Assembly (NCBI GenBank): GCA_900539195.1
Contig: UQBC01000001.1
Coordinates: 82,366-146,365, forward strand
Source of the DNA: an uncultured Oscillospiraceae bacterium
GTDB taxonomy: Bacteria; Bacillota; Clostridia; Oscillospirales; Ruminococcaceae
Length of the DNA: 64,000 bases
Direction: 5' to 3'
Below the pieces are notes generated by a model. It was not told where the DNA came from and searched no databases. It worked only from the letters and a program-made list of their open reading frames with translations. Made by a program: the position numbers and the translations under genes. This document shows, piece by piece, positions 34,193 to 43,076 of this stretch; within the stretch, counting starts at the first letter, position 1; every line of letters starts with the position of its first letter.

Positions 34193-36523
34193 ATGGCTGA
34201 AACTTATATATCCATCGAAAAAATACGTTCACTCGCCGAGGTCGGCACAATAGACGAGCTTAAAGACAGTACGGATATGAATGAGATATTCGCCGCCTGC
34301 GCTATCGCAAGCAAGAAATACCTCGGTCTTATCCCTTATGACGAACAGCTTACCGCCGCCGCAGAGCTTACAAAGGGCAGGATTACCGAGATGAAAACGG
34401 GCGAGGGCAAGACGCTTTGCGCCGCATTTGCCGCAAGCTATATGGTGAAAAACGGTCACAATGTCAGAATACTCACCTTCAACGATTATCTTGCAAAGCG
34501 TGACAGCGAGTGGATGAAGCCGATATATGACGCACTCGGCATAAGCTCGGCTTGTATCCTGCATTCGACCGATATTGCAGACAAAAAAGAGCTGTATAAA
34601 AATCAGATAGTATATATAACCGCAAGAGAGGCAGGCTTTGACTTTTTGCGTGACTTCGTTGCGAATACGCCTGAGGACTGCGTACAGACGGATTTCGACT
34701 TCTGCATAGCCGATGAAGCTGACAGCATGATGATAGACGAGGCAAGAGTACCGCTTGTAATAGCAGGTGAAACCGCCGTAAAGCCCGATGAAAAGCTGCC
34801 CGAGGTATACGAGTTTGTCAAGGATTTTGACAGCAGTATGTATGAGATAAACGAGGAGCTCGGCACTATCTACCTTACCGAAAAGGGCGAGGATAAGTGC
34901 GAGGAGCTTATAACGGACGGCTCGGGGCTTTATGACGAAGAGAACAACGAGCTTCTGATACGCATTACGGATTGCCTTAAAGCGTGCTTCCTGCTTAAAA
35001 AGGACGTCGATTATATCGTCAAGGACGGTAATATAAGAATAATAGACGAGTTCACGGGCAGAGCGGCTGAGAACCGCCGCTATCCCGGCTCGTTACAGCC
35101 TGCTGTCGAGCTTAAGGAGGGCATCACCTGTACGAGCAGAGGTGTTATAATGGGCGTTGTGCCTATGCAGTTCTATCTGCGCCGTTATCCGCTTCTCAGC
35201 GGTATGACCGGTACTGCGAAAAGCTCGGAGGACGAGTTCTGGCAGTTATACGACCTTAAAGTAACCGTTATACCTACCCATACGCCCTGCAGACGTGTCG
35301 ATCATCCGTATGAAGTATATCTCACAAAAGCGGCAAAGGACAACGCAATTGTTGACTGCATAAAGACCGCCCACGCAAAGAATCAGCCTGTGCTTGTCGG
35401 AACGTCAAGCATTGAGCTCAGCGAGGAGCTGAACGGTCGTCTTGCGGCAGAGGGTATCACCGCAAACGTACTAAACGCAAAGAACGATGAGCTTGAAGCC
35501 GAGATAATAAAGGAAGCCGGCAGACCCGGCACTGTCACCATATCAGCCAATATGTCGGGCAGAGGTGTTGACATAAAGCTGGGCGGTGCGGACGAATCGC
35601 AGAAGGACGAGGCTGTAGCGGCAGGCGGTCTGCTGATACTCGGCACATTTATGAGCGAGAGCGAACGAGGCGATATGCAGCTGCGCGGCAGAAGCGGCAG
35701 ACAGGGCGATGTGGGCGAGAGCCGTTTCATAATCTCACTTGAAGACGAGATTATGACAAAATACGAGATAAAGAAGTTAATACCGAAAAGGCATTATCCC
35801 ACCGCCGAAACGGGCAGACCGATCGACGATAAGATAGTACTGCGTGAGGTCGACCGCATTCAGCGTATAGCACAGGGTGATACGCTCGAGTTGCGTAAAC
35901 GTCTGCTTAAGTTCACTATGATAGGCGAAAAGCACCGTGACGCAGTGTTCGGCAGAAGAAGAGCATTCCTGACAGGCGAGTCTGAGGTCGATATATGGCA
36001 GAACGAATTTGCCGATGATTACAGCACAGCCGCACAGAAGTTCGGCGAGGACAAGGTAAACGCCCTGCAGAAGCGTGTCATATTACAGGTAATAAACGAA
36101 TACTGGAGCGATTATCTCGATTACACCTCCTATCTGCGTGACGGTATCCACCTCACGAGAATAGGCGGCAAGAATCCTGCCGATGAGTATAACATAACCT
36201 GCGAGGAATTTTTCTCAGGTATGGAGGAGCAGGTGATAGATACTATGGGCGAGCGGCTTCAGACGCTTCTCAGCCTTGATAATATAGACGATTTTGTTAT
36301 AAATACTCCGACAGAGCTGTGGACATATACGCTTAACGAAAGCGGAGAGGAACTGCTCAAAAAGAGCTTTATCGAAACGGCGCTTTCCGAAGAGGAGGAA
36401 GAAAGCTATTACGATAACGGCGATGACAGCGACAGTACGGACAAAGACGAAACGGAAGAACAGACAGACGAAAAGCCGACAAAAAAAGGCTTTTTCGCAA
36501 AATTATTCGGTAAGAAGGATTAA
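34193..36523 (+). CDS. SecA-family translocase ATPase, divergent (accessory SecA2-type)
   Basis: 776 residues, shorter than housekeeping SecA (about 840-900). Helicase motifs are present: Walker A MKTGEGKT, DEAD-type box IADEADSMMIDEAR (SecA usually has DEVDS), VDYIVKDG and IDEFTGR of the core, GMTGTAKSSEDEF, and QLRGRSGRQGD. Several signature positions differ from housekeeping SecA: ANMSGRGVDIKLGG for TNMAGRGTD, GTFMSESERGDMQ for GTERHESRRIDNQ, and AREAGFDFLRDF for NNEFGFDYLRDN. The C-terminus is an acidic run then KKGFFAKLFGKKD, with no Cys/His zinc motif. No accessory SecY is nearby. A second, canonical SecA would be expected elsewhere. mnmE follows after 6 bp. Confidence 0.88.
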   Translation: MAETYISIEKIRSLAEVGTIDELKDSTDMNEIFAACAIASKKYLGLIPYDEQLTAAAELTKGRITEMKTGEGKTLCAAFAASYMVKNGHNVRILTFNDYLAKRDSEWMKPIYDALGISSACILHSTDIADKKELYKNQIVYITAREAGFDFLRDFVANTPEDCVQTDFDFCIADEADSMMIDEARVPLVIAGETAVKPDEKLPEVYEFVKDFDSSMYEINEELGTIYLTEKGEDKCEELITDGSGLYDEENNELLIRITDCLKACFLLKKDVDYIVKDGNIRIIDEFTGRAAENRRYPGSLQPAVELKEGITCTSRGVIMGVVPMQFYLRRYPLLSGMTGTAKSSEDEFWQLYDLKVTVIPTHTPCRRVDHPYEVYLTKAAKDNAIVDCIKTAHAKNQPVLVGTSSIELSEELNGRLAAEGITANVLNAKNDELEAEIIKEAGRPGTVTISANMSGRGVDIKLGGADESQKDEAVAAGGLLILGTFMSESERGDMQLRGRSGRQGDVGESRFIISLEDEIMTKYEIKKLIPKRHYPTAETGRPIDDKIVLREVDRIQRIAQGDTLELRKRLLKFTMIGEKHRDAVFGRRRAFLTGESEVDIWQNEFADDYSTAAQKFGEDKVNALQKRVILQVINEYWSDYLDYTSYLRDGIHLTRIGGKNPADEYNITCEEFFSGMEEQVIDTMGERLQTLLSLDNIDDFVINTPTELWTYTLNESGEELLKKSFIETALSEEEEESYYDNGDDSDSTDKDETEEQTDEKPTKKGFFAKLFGKKD

Positions 36524-36529
36524 GATATA

Positions 36530-37903
36530 ATGGCAGACTGCATAGCGGCAATATCAACACCTATGGCAAGCGGCGGTGTTTCAATGATAAGAATATCCGG
36601 AGCGGACGCACTTAAAGTTGCGGCAAAGGTATTTATACCGAAGTACCCCATGCGTGATATTGAAAAGATGGACGGCTATACCGCCGCATACGGAGATATT
36701 ACGGCGGACGGTACAAAGCTCGATGACGGAGTGCTTTTAATCTTCCGTGCGCCCCACAGTTATACCGGAGAAAACACAGCCGAGATAACCTGTCACGGCG
36801 GCATCCACGTTACCAAAAGGGTACTGCAGGCGGTATTATCCGCAGGCGCAGTAATGGCTCAGGCAGGCGAATTTACAAAGCAGGCACTCGTAAACGGCAA
36901 GCTGTCGCTGACAGAAGCCGAGGGTGTAATTGACCTTATAAACGCAGGCAACGATCAGCTTCTTTCCTGTGCGAGAGCGCAGACGGACGGCGCATTATAC
37001 CGCAGGATAGAGGCACTGTGCGAGGAGATAATTGCTATTACATCGGAGATAGCCGTATGGATAGATTATCCCGACGAGAGCGAGGACGAGGACGAAATAG
37101 CAAAGGCGGACTGGCTGAAAAGTGTCACCGCTGTAAAAGAAAATATCGACAGCCTTATAGCAACGTATGACTGCGGAGAAATACTCAGAAACGGCATCGC
37201 CACAGCCATAGTCGGAAAGCCCAACGCAGGAAAGTCAACGCTTATGAATCGGCTTACAGGAGTACAGAAAAGCATAGTGACCGATATTGAGGGTACTACC
37301 CGTGATATAGTCGAGGATACGGTACAGCTTGGCGATATAATGCTGAAGTTAGCCGATTGCGCAGGCATAAGGGAAACAGAAGATACTGTCGAGAACATCG
37401 GCGTACAGCGTATGATAGAACGTATAGGCACGGCACAGCTTATCCTTGCGGTATTTGACGGTTCAAGAGAGCTGTCCGATGACGATAAGCGGCTGATAGG
37501 ACTTCTCCACGGCAAGACGGTAATCCCGATAATAAATAAATCCGACCTTGAAGCAAGGGCGGACACGGCATTTATAGAAAGCGAACTCGGTAAAGCGGTA
37601 ATAATCAGCGCAAAGACAGGTGGCGGCGCAGACGAGCTTGAACAGGCGATAAAAAAGCGTTGCGGAATAAGCAACCTTGACGCAGGCGCAGGCTTTCTTG
37701 CAAACGAGCGTCAGCGACAGTGCGCCTTATCGGCACAGGCGGCGGTCGACAGAGCATACAATGCACTTCACGGCGGTATGACCGCAGACGTTGCAGGACT
37801 TGAGCTTGAAGCGGCGCTTAGCAGCCTTTATGAGCTTAGCGGAAAAACCGCAAGCGAAGAGGTAATAGACAGGATATTTTCACGCTTCTGCGTGGGAAAA
37901 TAA
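36530..37903 (+). CDS. mnmE: tRNA modification GTPase MnmE
   Basis: 457 residues. An N-terminal tetrahydrofolate-binding domain (opening CIAAISTPMASGGVSMIRIS) is followed by helical parts split by an inserted G domain with GKPNAGKST (G1), DIEGTTRD (G2), DCAGIRE (G3) and NKSD (G4), and the C-terminal CVGK motif (C-x-G-K). With MnmG it modifies the wobble uridine of some tRNAs. It starts 6 bp after the SecA-like gene; MnmG is not in the window. A bidirectional terminator follows. Confidence 0.97.
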   Translation: MADCIAAISTPMASGGVSMIRISGADALKVAAKVFIPKYPMRDIEKMDGYTAAYGDITADGTKLDDGVLLIFRAPHSYTGENTAEITCHGGIHVTKRVLQAVLSAGAVMAQAGEFTKQALVNGKLSLTEAEGVIDLINAGNDQLLSCARAQTDGALYRRIEALCEEIIAITSEIAVWIDYPDESEDEDEIAKADWLKSVTAVKENIDSLIATYDCGEILRNGIATAIVGKPNAGKSTLMNRLTGVQKSIVTDIEGTTRDIVEDTVQLGDIMLKLADCAGIRETEDTVENIGVQRMIERIGTAQLILAVFDGSRELSDDDKRLIGLLHGKTVIPIINKSDLEARADTAFIESELGKAVIISAKTGGGADELEQAIKKRCGISNLDAGAGFLANERQRQCALSAQAAVDRAYNALHGGMTADVAGLELEAALSSLYELSGKTASEEVIDRIFSRFCVGK

Positions 37904-37961
37904 CCTTATTGTTATTGCGGATAGCGGATTTTCCGTTATCCGTTCTGATTTTTATAACGAT

Positions 37962-37996
37962 AAAAAGGCGGCCGCAAATCCTGCGACCGCCTTTTT
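37962..37996. terminator. bidirectional terminator between convergent genes
   Basis: A 10-bp stem (37962-37971 with 37987-37996), a one-base mismatch, four more pairs and a 5-nt loop. A5 and T5 flanks let it act for mnmE (plus) and for the zinc-ribbon gene (minus). Confidence 0.92.
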
Positions 37997-38012
37997 CATA
38001 TATCATTTTTTC

Positions 38013-38216
38013 TTAACGGAACAGCGTACATTCTCCGCTTTTCCTGTAATACGCTATGCGTTCCTCTATAACCTCACGGGTAGTGTTGTAATACTCCGCA
38101 AGGCAGTCTATGCAGAAAAACTCATCGGCGTTGCGTGTGACCAGCTTTCTGTAGATCGCTATATCATCGCCGCCAAGCAAAGCGCCGCACTTCTTGCAGG
38201 TCTTGTAGTTTGCCAT
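38013..38216 (-). CDS. small zinc-ribbon protein, unknown
   Basis: 67 residues. Two Cys pairs, CKKC near residue 7 and CIDC near residue 35, form a probable zinc ribbon, followed by a helical segment (YYNTTREVIEERIAYYRKSG). Function unknown; such small proteins often act in nucleic-acid or protein contacts. Its ATG overlaps the stop of the GH27 gene (TAATG), so translation is coupled. Last gene of the six-gene minus-strand operon. Confidence 0.85.
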   Translation of the reverse strand: MANYKTCKKCGALLGGDDIAIYRKLVTRNADEFFCIDCLAEYYNTTREVIEERIAYYRKSGECTLFR

Positions 38217-39406
38217 TACAGCTTTACTACCTTTGCAGTATATACCGCACAGTCGTGAGGCTGTAAGGTAGTTACATATCTCTCGGAGAATCTGCCTATA
38301 TCCTCGTGCGACCAGCAGTCGTGCATTTCAAGTCCTCTGCCTGCCGCCGTGCTGAGACCTATATCCCAGAACTGTAACGACATCTCCGCAGGCACATCGC
38401 TGAAGTTATACATACCTATAGCGTAGTCGCCGTTGGCGAGCGGCTTTACAAGTGAGAATACGTTTTCGGGGTTGTTCCACTGGCTTATGCGGTAGGGTCC
38501 TCTGCACTCGATATCCTGGTTTATTGCGATAACTTCCTTATTGGTCAGTATCTCCTTTGTCCTGTCGGTCATGTGACGTATATCACAGCCCATCATAAGC
38601 GGTGAATTCATCATTGCCCACAGTGAGAAATGCGTCTTGTACTCTGTATCGGTACAGCCGCCAAGACCCTTGCCTTCCTTATTGCCGAACTGATCGTCGC
38701 TCTCGCCGTTTATGTACTGGTTGTTCGAGCCGCCGTGCATACCGACTACGAGCATATCTATATCATTGTGACAGAAGCAGCCGCCGTAACACTCGTTGCC
38801 CATCTGCGACAGCGCAAGGCGCTTTATCGACTCCCAGTTATCCTGAATATCGCCTGTCGAGCGGAAAAGATGAGCGCCGCTCTCTCTTATCCACTTGTAT
38901 ATATCGTCATTACCCCAGTTGCAAGCGGAGAACATTATCGGTCTGCCGCAGTTTCTGAGGGCGGTAGACATACGCTTGTAGAGTATCTCACCGGGTATAT
39001 GCACAGGCTTATAGCAATAGTCATATTTCAGGTAGTCGACACCCCACTCTGCGAACGTTTCTGCGTCCTGAAATTCGTGCTCGAAGCTGCCGGGGTGACC
39101 TGCGCAGGTATGCGTGCCGGCACATGAATAGATGCCGAATTTAAGTCCCTTAGAGTGTACATAATCAGCTACAGGCTTGATGCCGTTCGGGAACTTCCAA
39201 TGATCAGGCACAAGCTCGCCCTTTTCATTTCTCTGCTTTTCGCTCCAGCAGTCGTCTATAACAACATATTCATAGCCTGCGTCCTTGAGTCCGTTTTCGA
39301 TGAATGCGTCAGCCGCCTGCTTTATAAGCTCTTCGTTTATCTCCCAGGTGAACGTGTTCCAGCTGTTCCAGCCCATAGGGGGTGTCATTCCGAGTAACTT
39401 TTCCAT
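38216..39406 (-). CDS. alpha-galactosidase, GH27
   Basis: 396 residues, clan GH-D barrel of family GH27. The opening TPPMGWNSWNTF and the segment YVVIDDCWSEKQRN are diagnostic. The nucleophile Asp is in LKYDYCYKP and the acid/base Asp in RSTGDIQDNW. A C-terminal beta domain follows (about residue 310 on). No signal peptide, so it acts in the cytosol on imported galactosides. Unrelated in family to the GH36 enzyme at 9 kb. RBS GAAAGGAAAAC before ATG 39406. It sits with DNA-repair genes, an odd functional mix. Confidence 0.94.
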   Translation of the reverse strand: MEKLLGMTPPMGWNSWNTFTWEINEELIKQAADAFIENGLKDAGYEYVVIDDCWSEKQRNEKGELVPDHWKFPNGIKPVADYVHSKGLKFGIYSCAGTHTCAGHPGSFEHEFQDAETFAEWGVDYLKYDYCYKPVHIPGEILYKRMSTALRNCGRPIMFSACNWGNDDIYKWIRESGAHLFRSTGDIQDNWESIKRLALSQMGNECYGGCFCHNDIDMLVVGMHGGSNNQYINGESDDQFGNKEGKGLGGCTDTEYKTHFSLWAMMNSPLMMGCDIRHMTDRTKEILTNKEVIAINQDIECRGPYRISQWNNPENVFSLVKPLANGDYAIGMYNFSDVPAEMSLQFWDIGLSTAAGRGLEMHDCWSHEDIGRFSERYVTTLQPHDCAVYTAKVVKL

Positions 39407-39442
39407 TTTTGTTTTCCTTTCAGTAATTATTCTTCTCTGATA

Positions 39443-39676
39443 TTATTCTTCAAAGCTGTCCTCTTCGTTTCTTGTGTTCCACAGCTCGACCAGACGCTCC
39501 ATTTCTTCTTCTGTGAGCGAAATGCCCTTACCCATTCTGCTGTGGTCGGGCGCCCATGAACGAATATCATACTTAGGCTCTCTGTCGTTCCAGCTTACCA
39601 TATTAAGCTCAATGTTGTACTTGCCCTCGCTGATAACGCCAAGCTCCTGTGTTATTTCATACTTGAATTCTGCCAT
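39443..39676 (-). CDS. YdbC/PC4-like ssDNA-binding protein
   Basis: 77 residues. The pattern NIELNMVSWNDREPKYDIR, then MGKGISLTEEEMERL, matches the small YdbC family, whose fold is that of the eukaryotic coactivator PC4 and which binds single-stranded DNA as a dimer. Its place among ogg-type, ung and phosphoesterase genes fits a role in DNA maintenance, though that is inference. RBS GAAAGGATC upstream of ATG 39676. Confidence 0.85.
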   Translation of the reverse strand: MAEFKYEITQELGVISEGKYNIELNMVSWNDREPKYDIRSWAPDHSRMGKGISLTEEEMERLVELWNTRNEEDSFEE

Positions 39677-39724
39677 ATCTTTAGATCCTTTCTTGTATAC
39701 GGAGTTTTTTATATCAAAGAGGAT

Positions 39725-40498
39725 TTAATCCTCTTCTCCTGCTGTTTTATCCTTTTTTGTTTTCTTTTCGTGTTTTTCTTTCTTCACCTTTTCGGGCTTC
39801 TGCTTTTTCTGCTTCGGAAGCCGTGTATCGTCCGCTACATCGACTGCATCGAATATACAGCGGTATCTTGGCGGTATCAGCTTGTTTATATGCCTTTTAC
39901 CGAAATACCACATCTTAAACTTTGCCGTATCAAGTACCTTGTCAAGATATGTATTTATATGGTTGCGGCTGGTTTTGCCTATGTCGATGAACTCTATCAT
40001 TCTTGCGGGCGGCTCATAGCTGATTATGAAATCCGCCTCGTTGCCGTGCTGTTCAAGGTTACGAAGCCCTTCTTCAAGCTCCTCATCGGTCGGAAGCTCC
40101 TTTATCCAGCTCTTCTCATCGTCCGGCTCAAGATAGCTGTTGTTTTCCTCGCTCTGACCGCCGCCGAAAGCAAACACGGTCTTTTCGGCAATTGTATAAT
40201 ATTGCCCTCTCATAAGCTGACGCAGATTGCCCGATATAAGCCTTGTTTTACCGCCGCACCACTGCTCTACGGGATATTCTTCGAGCAGGTCGAAATTTTC
40301 GTGTACACCCTCTACAAAAAGCACATTGTATTTCTTTTTGCCGAGCTTTTTAAGCATTTTCTTTTCCTTTTTACTGCCGTCCCAAATACAGCCGAAATCG
40401 CCCGTAATTATCAGTGCGTCACCACGTCTGAGCTTTTTCAGCGCCGGTGACCTGAATCGTGTTATATCGCCGTGCAGATCGCCTGTAACACATATCAT
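39725..40498 (-). CDS. metallophosphoesterase
   Basis: 257 residues. Calcineurin-like phosphoesterase motifs: TGDLHGD (first metal-binding block), IITGDFG (second), and then VEGVHEN in place of the usual GNHE/D, so the third block is altered. The C-terminal 45 residues are a Lys/Glu/Pro-rich tail (KQKPEKVKKEKHEKK) likely to bind acidic partners or nucleic acid. Within the repair operon, between ung and ydbC. The substrate is unknown; a nucleotide or phosphoprotein role is possible. Confidence 0.83.
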   Translation of the reverse strand: MICVTGDLHGDITRFRSPALKKLRRGDALIITGDFGCIWDGSKKEKKMLKKLGKKKYNVLFVEGVHENFDLLEEYPVEQWCGGKTRLISGNLRQLMRGQYYTIAEKTVFAFGGGQSEENNSYLEPDDEKSWIKELPTDEELEEGLRNLEQHGNEADFIISYEPPARMIEFIDIGKTSRNHINTYLDKVLDTAKFKMWYFGKRHINKLIPPRYRCIFDAVDVADDTRLPKQKKQKPEKVKKEKHEKKTKKDKTAGEED

Positions 40499-40547
40499 AA
40501 GCTATATCCTTCTTCCGTTCTCTTATTGTCTTTGTCCGTATTTACGA

Positions 40548-41219
40548 TCAATGTATGCTCCAGTCGATCGGTCCAATGCCGTTGCTTTTCAAAAATTCGT
40601 TGACCTTTGAAAAATGACGGCAGCCGAAAAATCCGTTATATGCCGACAGCGGGCTTGGGTGCGCCGCCGTGAATACTGCGTGCTTCGGATTTGTGATAAG
40701 CGGCATTTTGGACTTTGCGTTGCTTCCCCATAAGATAAATGCCGTAGGCACGTCACGCTCGTTTAAAAGCTCGATTATCCTGTCGGTAAGTATCTCCCAG
40801 CCTTTTCCCCTGTGACTTCCCGCCATACCCTCACGGACGGTAAGCGAGGTGTTCAGCATAAGAACTCCCTGCCTTGCCCAGTCGGTAAGCTCGCCCACCG
40901 ACATATCAAAGTCTATGCCAAGGTCGCTGTGTATCTCGGTGAAGATATTTTTCAGCGACGGGGGCGGCATAACTCCACGCTTTACCGAAAAGCAAAGTCC
41001 GTGCGCCTGTCCCGGACCGTGATATGGGTCCTGACCTAAAAGCACCGCCTTTACCTTTGAGTACGGCGTGTATTTCAGTGCGTTGAAAATGCAATCCGCA
41101 GGGGGATATACATTGTATCTGTTATATTCATCGACAAGAAAAGCTCTCAGCTTTCTGTAATATTCGCTCCGGAACTGGTCTGCAAGCAGCTCGTCCCATT
41201 CGTTGCCTATGTTAACCAT
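40548..41219 (-). CDS. ung: uracil-DNA glycosylase
   Basis: 223 residues, the usual family 1 UDG length. The water-activating loop GQDPYHGPGQAHGL with its catalytic Asp, the uracil pocket region LLNTSLTVREG, ILWGSNA, and the DNA-intercalation loop HPSPLSAYNGFFG are all intact. It removes uracil from DNA to start base excision repair. 12 bp after the ogg-type gene in the same operon. Confidence 0.97.
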   Translation of the reverse strand: MVNIGNEWDELLADQFRSEYYRKLRAFLVDEYNRYNVYPPADCIFNALKYTPYSKVKAVLLGQDPYHGPGQAHGLCFSVKRGVMPPPSLKNIFTEIHSDLGIDFDMSVGELTDWARQGVLMLNTSLTVREGMAGSHRGKGWEILTDRIIELLNERDVPTAFILWGSNAKSKMPLITNPKHAVFTAAHPSPLSAYNGFFGCRHFSKVNEFLKSNGIGPIDWSIH

Positions 41220-41231
41220 TTTTTATCTCCG

Positions 41232-42026
41232 TCAGATCTCGTGCGTTCTCGCATAATCGAACAAAAACTGCTGTGCTATCCCCTCGTTGCCCTTTATACA
41301 TTCCGGCAGACCGTCGGGGTATAGTTTCTGCTCGATACGCTTTATCCATACATCTCTCGGGAAAGCGTCCGTCTTATGATAGCCGAAAAGCAGTACGCAA
41401 TCGGCTACCTTATCGCCGACGCCCTTTATCTTTTTAAGTTCTTCCCTTGCCGCTATGGTATCCATAGCTTTTATACCGTCAAGGGAAACCTCGCTGCTAC
41501 TCAGCTTTTCTACTGCGTCAACTATGTACCTTGCTCTGAAGCCTGCTCTCAGCGGTGCTAAGTCCTCGGCAGTAACTCCGACAAGCTTTTCAAGTGTCGG
41601 GAACAGATAGCCTCTGTCCGTCTTTTCTCCAAAGCTCTCACACAGCCTGTCAATAATACCGGTGATACGCTTGATATTATTGTTCTGCGAGATTATGAAG
41701 CTGATAAGCGTTTCAAACGGCTCTTGCCTGAGTACCCTTATGCCCGGATTTTCCTTGCAGGCAAGCTTCATATGCTCATCCTCGGAAAACTGTTTTATCA
41801 ATACGTCATAGTCGGTATCAAGGTCAAAGTATGACTGCCAGTAAGAAATATCGCTTTTTTCTATGCCGTGAACAGTATAAGTGCTGTCGCCGTTGTCGGA
41901 TATTTCGGCATATCTGCCGCCTGCTATACCGCAGAATCTGCCGTCAAGCTCTTTCCAGCGGAAAGCCTGCCCGCAGAAAAGCGTGCGCCTTATATCAAAC
42001 CGTTCGCAAGTGAATGTGTAATCCAT
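41232..42026 (-). CDS. 8-oxoguanine DNA glycosylase (OGG1-type)
   Basis: 264 residues. An N-terminal TBP-like domain (CERFDIRRTLFCGQAFRW is its conserved start) and a helix-hairpin-helix domain with GVGDKVADCVLLFG, carrying the catalytic Lys, and PRDVWIKR, carrying the catalytic Asp. It excises oxidised purines and nicks the strand. The FCGQAFRW opening is the OGG1-type rather than the MutM-type enzyme. First gene of the six-gene minus-strand operon, with its own promoter that overlaps a divergent one. Confidence 0.92.
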   Translation of the reverse strand: MDYTFTCERFDIRRTLFCGQAFRWKELDGRFCGIAGGRYAEISDNGDSTYTVHGIEKSDISYWQSYFDLDTDYDVLIKQFSEDEHMKLACKENPGIRVLRQEPFETLISFIISQNNNIKRITGIIDRLCESFGEKTDRGYLFPTLEKLVGVTAEDLAPLRAGFRARYIVDAVEKLSSSEVSLDGIKAMDTIAAREELKKIKGVGDKVADCVLLFGYHKTDAFPRDVWIKRIEQKLYPDGLPECIKGNEGIAQQFLFDYARTHEI

Positions 42027-42076
42027 ATAATCATCTGCCGTTATCTGTTTTGTCGGGAAAAATTTTTGATTTGGTC

Positions 42077-42105
42077 TTGATTATTTCCGTTATATATAAT
42101 ACAAT
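42077..42105 (+). promoter_or_regulatory. promoter of the DUF6062-like gene, overlapping the ogg promoter
   Basis: -35 TTGATT (42077-42082), a 17-bp spacer and -10 TACAAT (42100-42105). Its -10 overlaps the -10 of the minus-strand promoter by two bases. Confidence 0.65.
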
Positions 42106-42124
42106 ATTAACAGGGAAATTACAA
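42096..42124 (-). promoter_or_regulatory. promoter of the ogg-type operon
   Basis: On the minus strand, -35 TTGTAA (42119-42124), a 17-bp spacer and -10 TATTAT (42096-42101), giving a leader of about 65 nt before ATG 42026. Confidence 0.65.
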
Positions 42125-42231
42125 GTCCGACGTGAAAAATTTTTTCTTTTGTCCCCCTATAAACCGACACGGCTTTTAAATCCTGCGGTATTTTCCGCAT
42201 TTGCCGAATTTTCTGAAAGGAAACGAAAAAA

Positions 42232-42936
42232 GTGAGAGAAAGTATACTTACAATACCGGTAAACGAAGTGTTCGAGCCTCGTGAGGGCTGTCCTATCTGC
42301 CGTATGAGAGATACGGTTGAGGAGCATATCTGCGAATATATAATGGGAGCGGCTATGATGGAGCCTGACGTAAGGCAGGATACCAACAGGCTCGGTTTCT
42401 GCTTTACGCACTATCAGCAGCTTATGATGCAGAACAACCGCCTGTCGCTCGGTCTTATGCTCAACAGTCATCTTGAGGAGTTGAGGGGCAATATTTTTGA
42501 GAAGAAGGGTTTATTTGCGCCCAAGGACGCAAAGGCTAAAAAGGCAGGCGCAATAGGCGATACCTGCTTTGTCTGCTCAAAGGTACAGTGGGGTATTGAC
42601 CATATGCTCGAAACGGTATTCACAATGTTCGCAAAGGACGGAAAGTTCAAGAACCTGTTCAAGTCGCAGGAGTGCTTCTGTATGCCTCACTACCACTATC
42701 TTGTACAGATGAGCGAAGCAAAGATGGCAAAGAACGACAGAGCCGAGTTCATAAAGGCTATGGATACGATAATGCAGGAATATATAACAAAGCTCAACAG
42801 TGATGTAAACGACTTCTGCAACAGCTTTGACTACCGTAATGCAGGAAAGCTCCACAGCGAAGAAATGGAACACGTCCGCACATCTATAGAAAGAAGCGTT
42901 TCGTTCCTTACAGGCAGAAAGCCGAATTCAAAATAA
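42232..42936 (+). CDS. Cys-rich DUF6062-like protein
   Basis: 234 residues, no membrane span. Two similar halves each pair a Cys knuckle with a Cys-x2-His motif: CPIC with CFTHYQQ, then CFVCSK with CMPHYHYL. This suggests a duplicated metal- or cluster-binding module. It resembles the DUF6062 family of Clostridia, of unknown function. The start is GTG 42232, behind GAAAGGAAA. It is divergent from the repair operon, with an overlapping promoter. A 7-bp hairpin (42956-42972) lies after the stop but has no T-run. Confidence 0.82.
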   Translation: MRESILTIPVNEVFEPREGCPICRMRDTVEEHICEYIMGAAMMEPDVRQDTNRLGFCFTHYQQLMMQNNRLSLGLMLNSHLEELRGNIFEKKGLFAPKDAKAKKAGAIGDTCFVCSKVQWGIDHMLETVFTMFAKDGKFKNLFKSQECFCMPHYHYLVQMSEAKMAKNDRAEFIKAMDTIMQEYITKLNSDVNDFCNSFDYRNAGKLHSEEMEHVRTSIERSVSFLTGRKPNSK

Positions 42937-43017
42937 AAGGAATGTAAATTAACCGCCGTTAACATTTAACGGTGATTCACAGTTAAACCTCGTAACCCGA
43001 AAATCCTGTGAAACCGC

Positions 43018-43046
43018 TTGAAATTTTTGACGGCAAGTTGTATAAT
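43018..43046 (+). promoter_or_regulatory. sigma-A promoter of the anchored-protein/atpZ/atpI cluster
   Basis: -35 TTGAAA (43018-43023), a 17-bp spacer and a perfect -10 TATAAT (43041-43046), about 30 bp before ATG 43077. Confidence 0.8.
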
Positions 43047-43076
43047 TAAGTATAAACCACTTTTACGGAGGTGTCC

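Noticed and set aside
37066..37674. Open frame of 202 codons antisense to mnmE
   Set aside because: Ser/Ile-rich low-complexity translation with no RBS, entirely within mnmE.
42956..42972. Terminator after the DUF6062-like gene
   Set aside because: A 7-bp hairpin is present but no T-run follows it on the plus strand.
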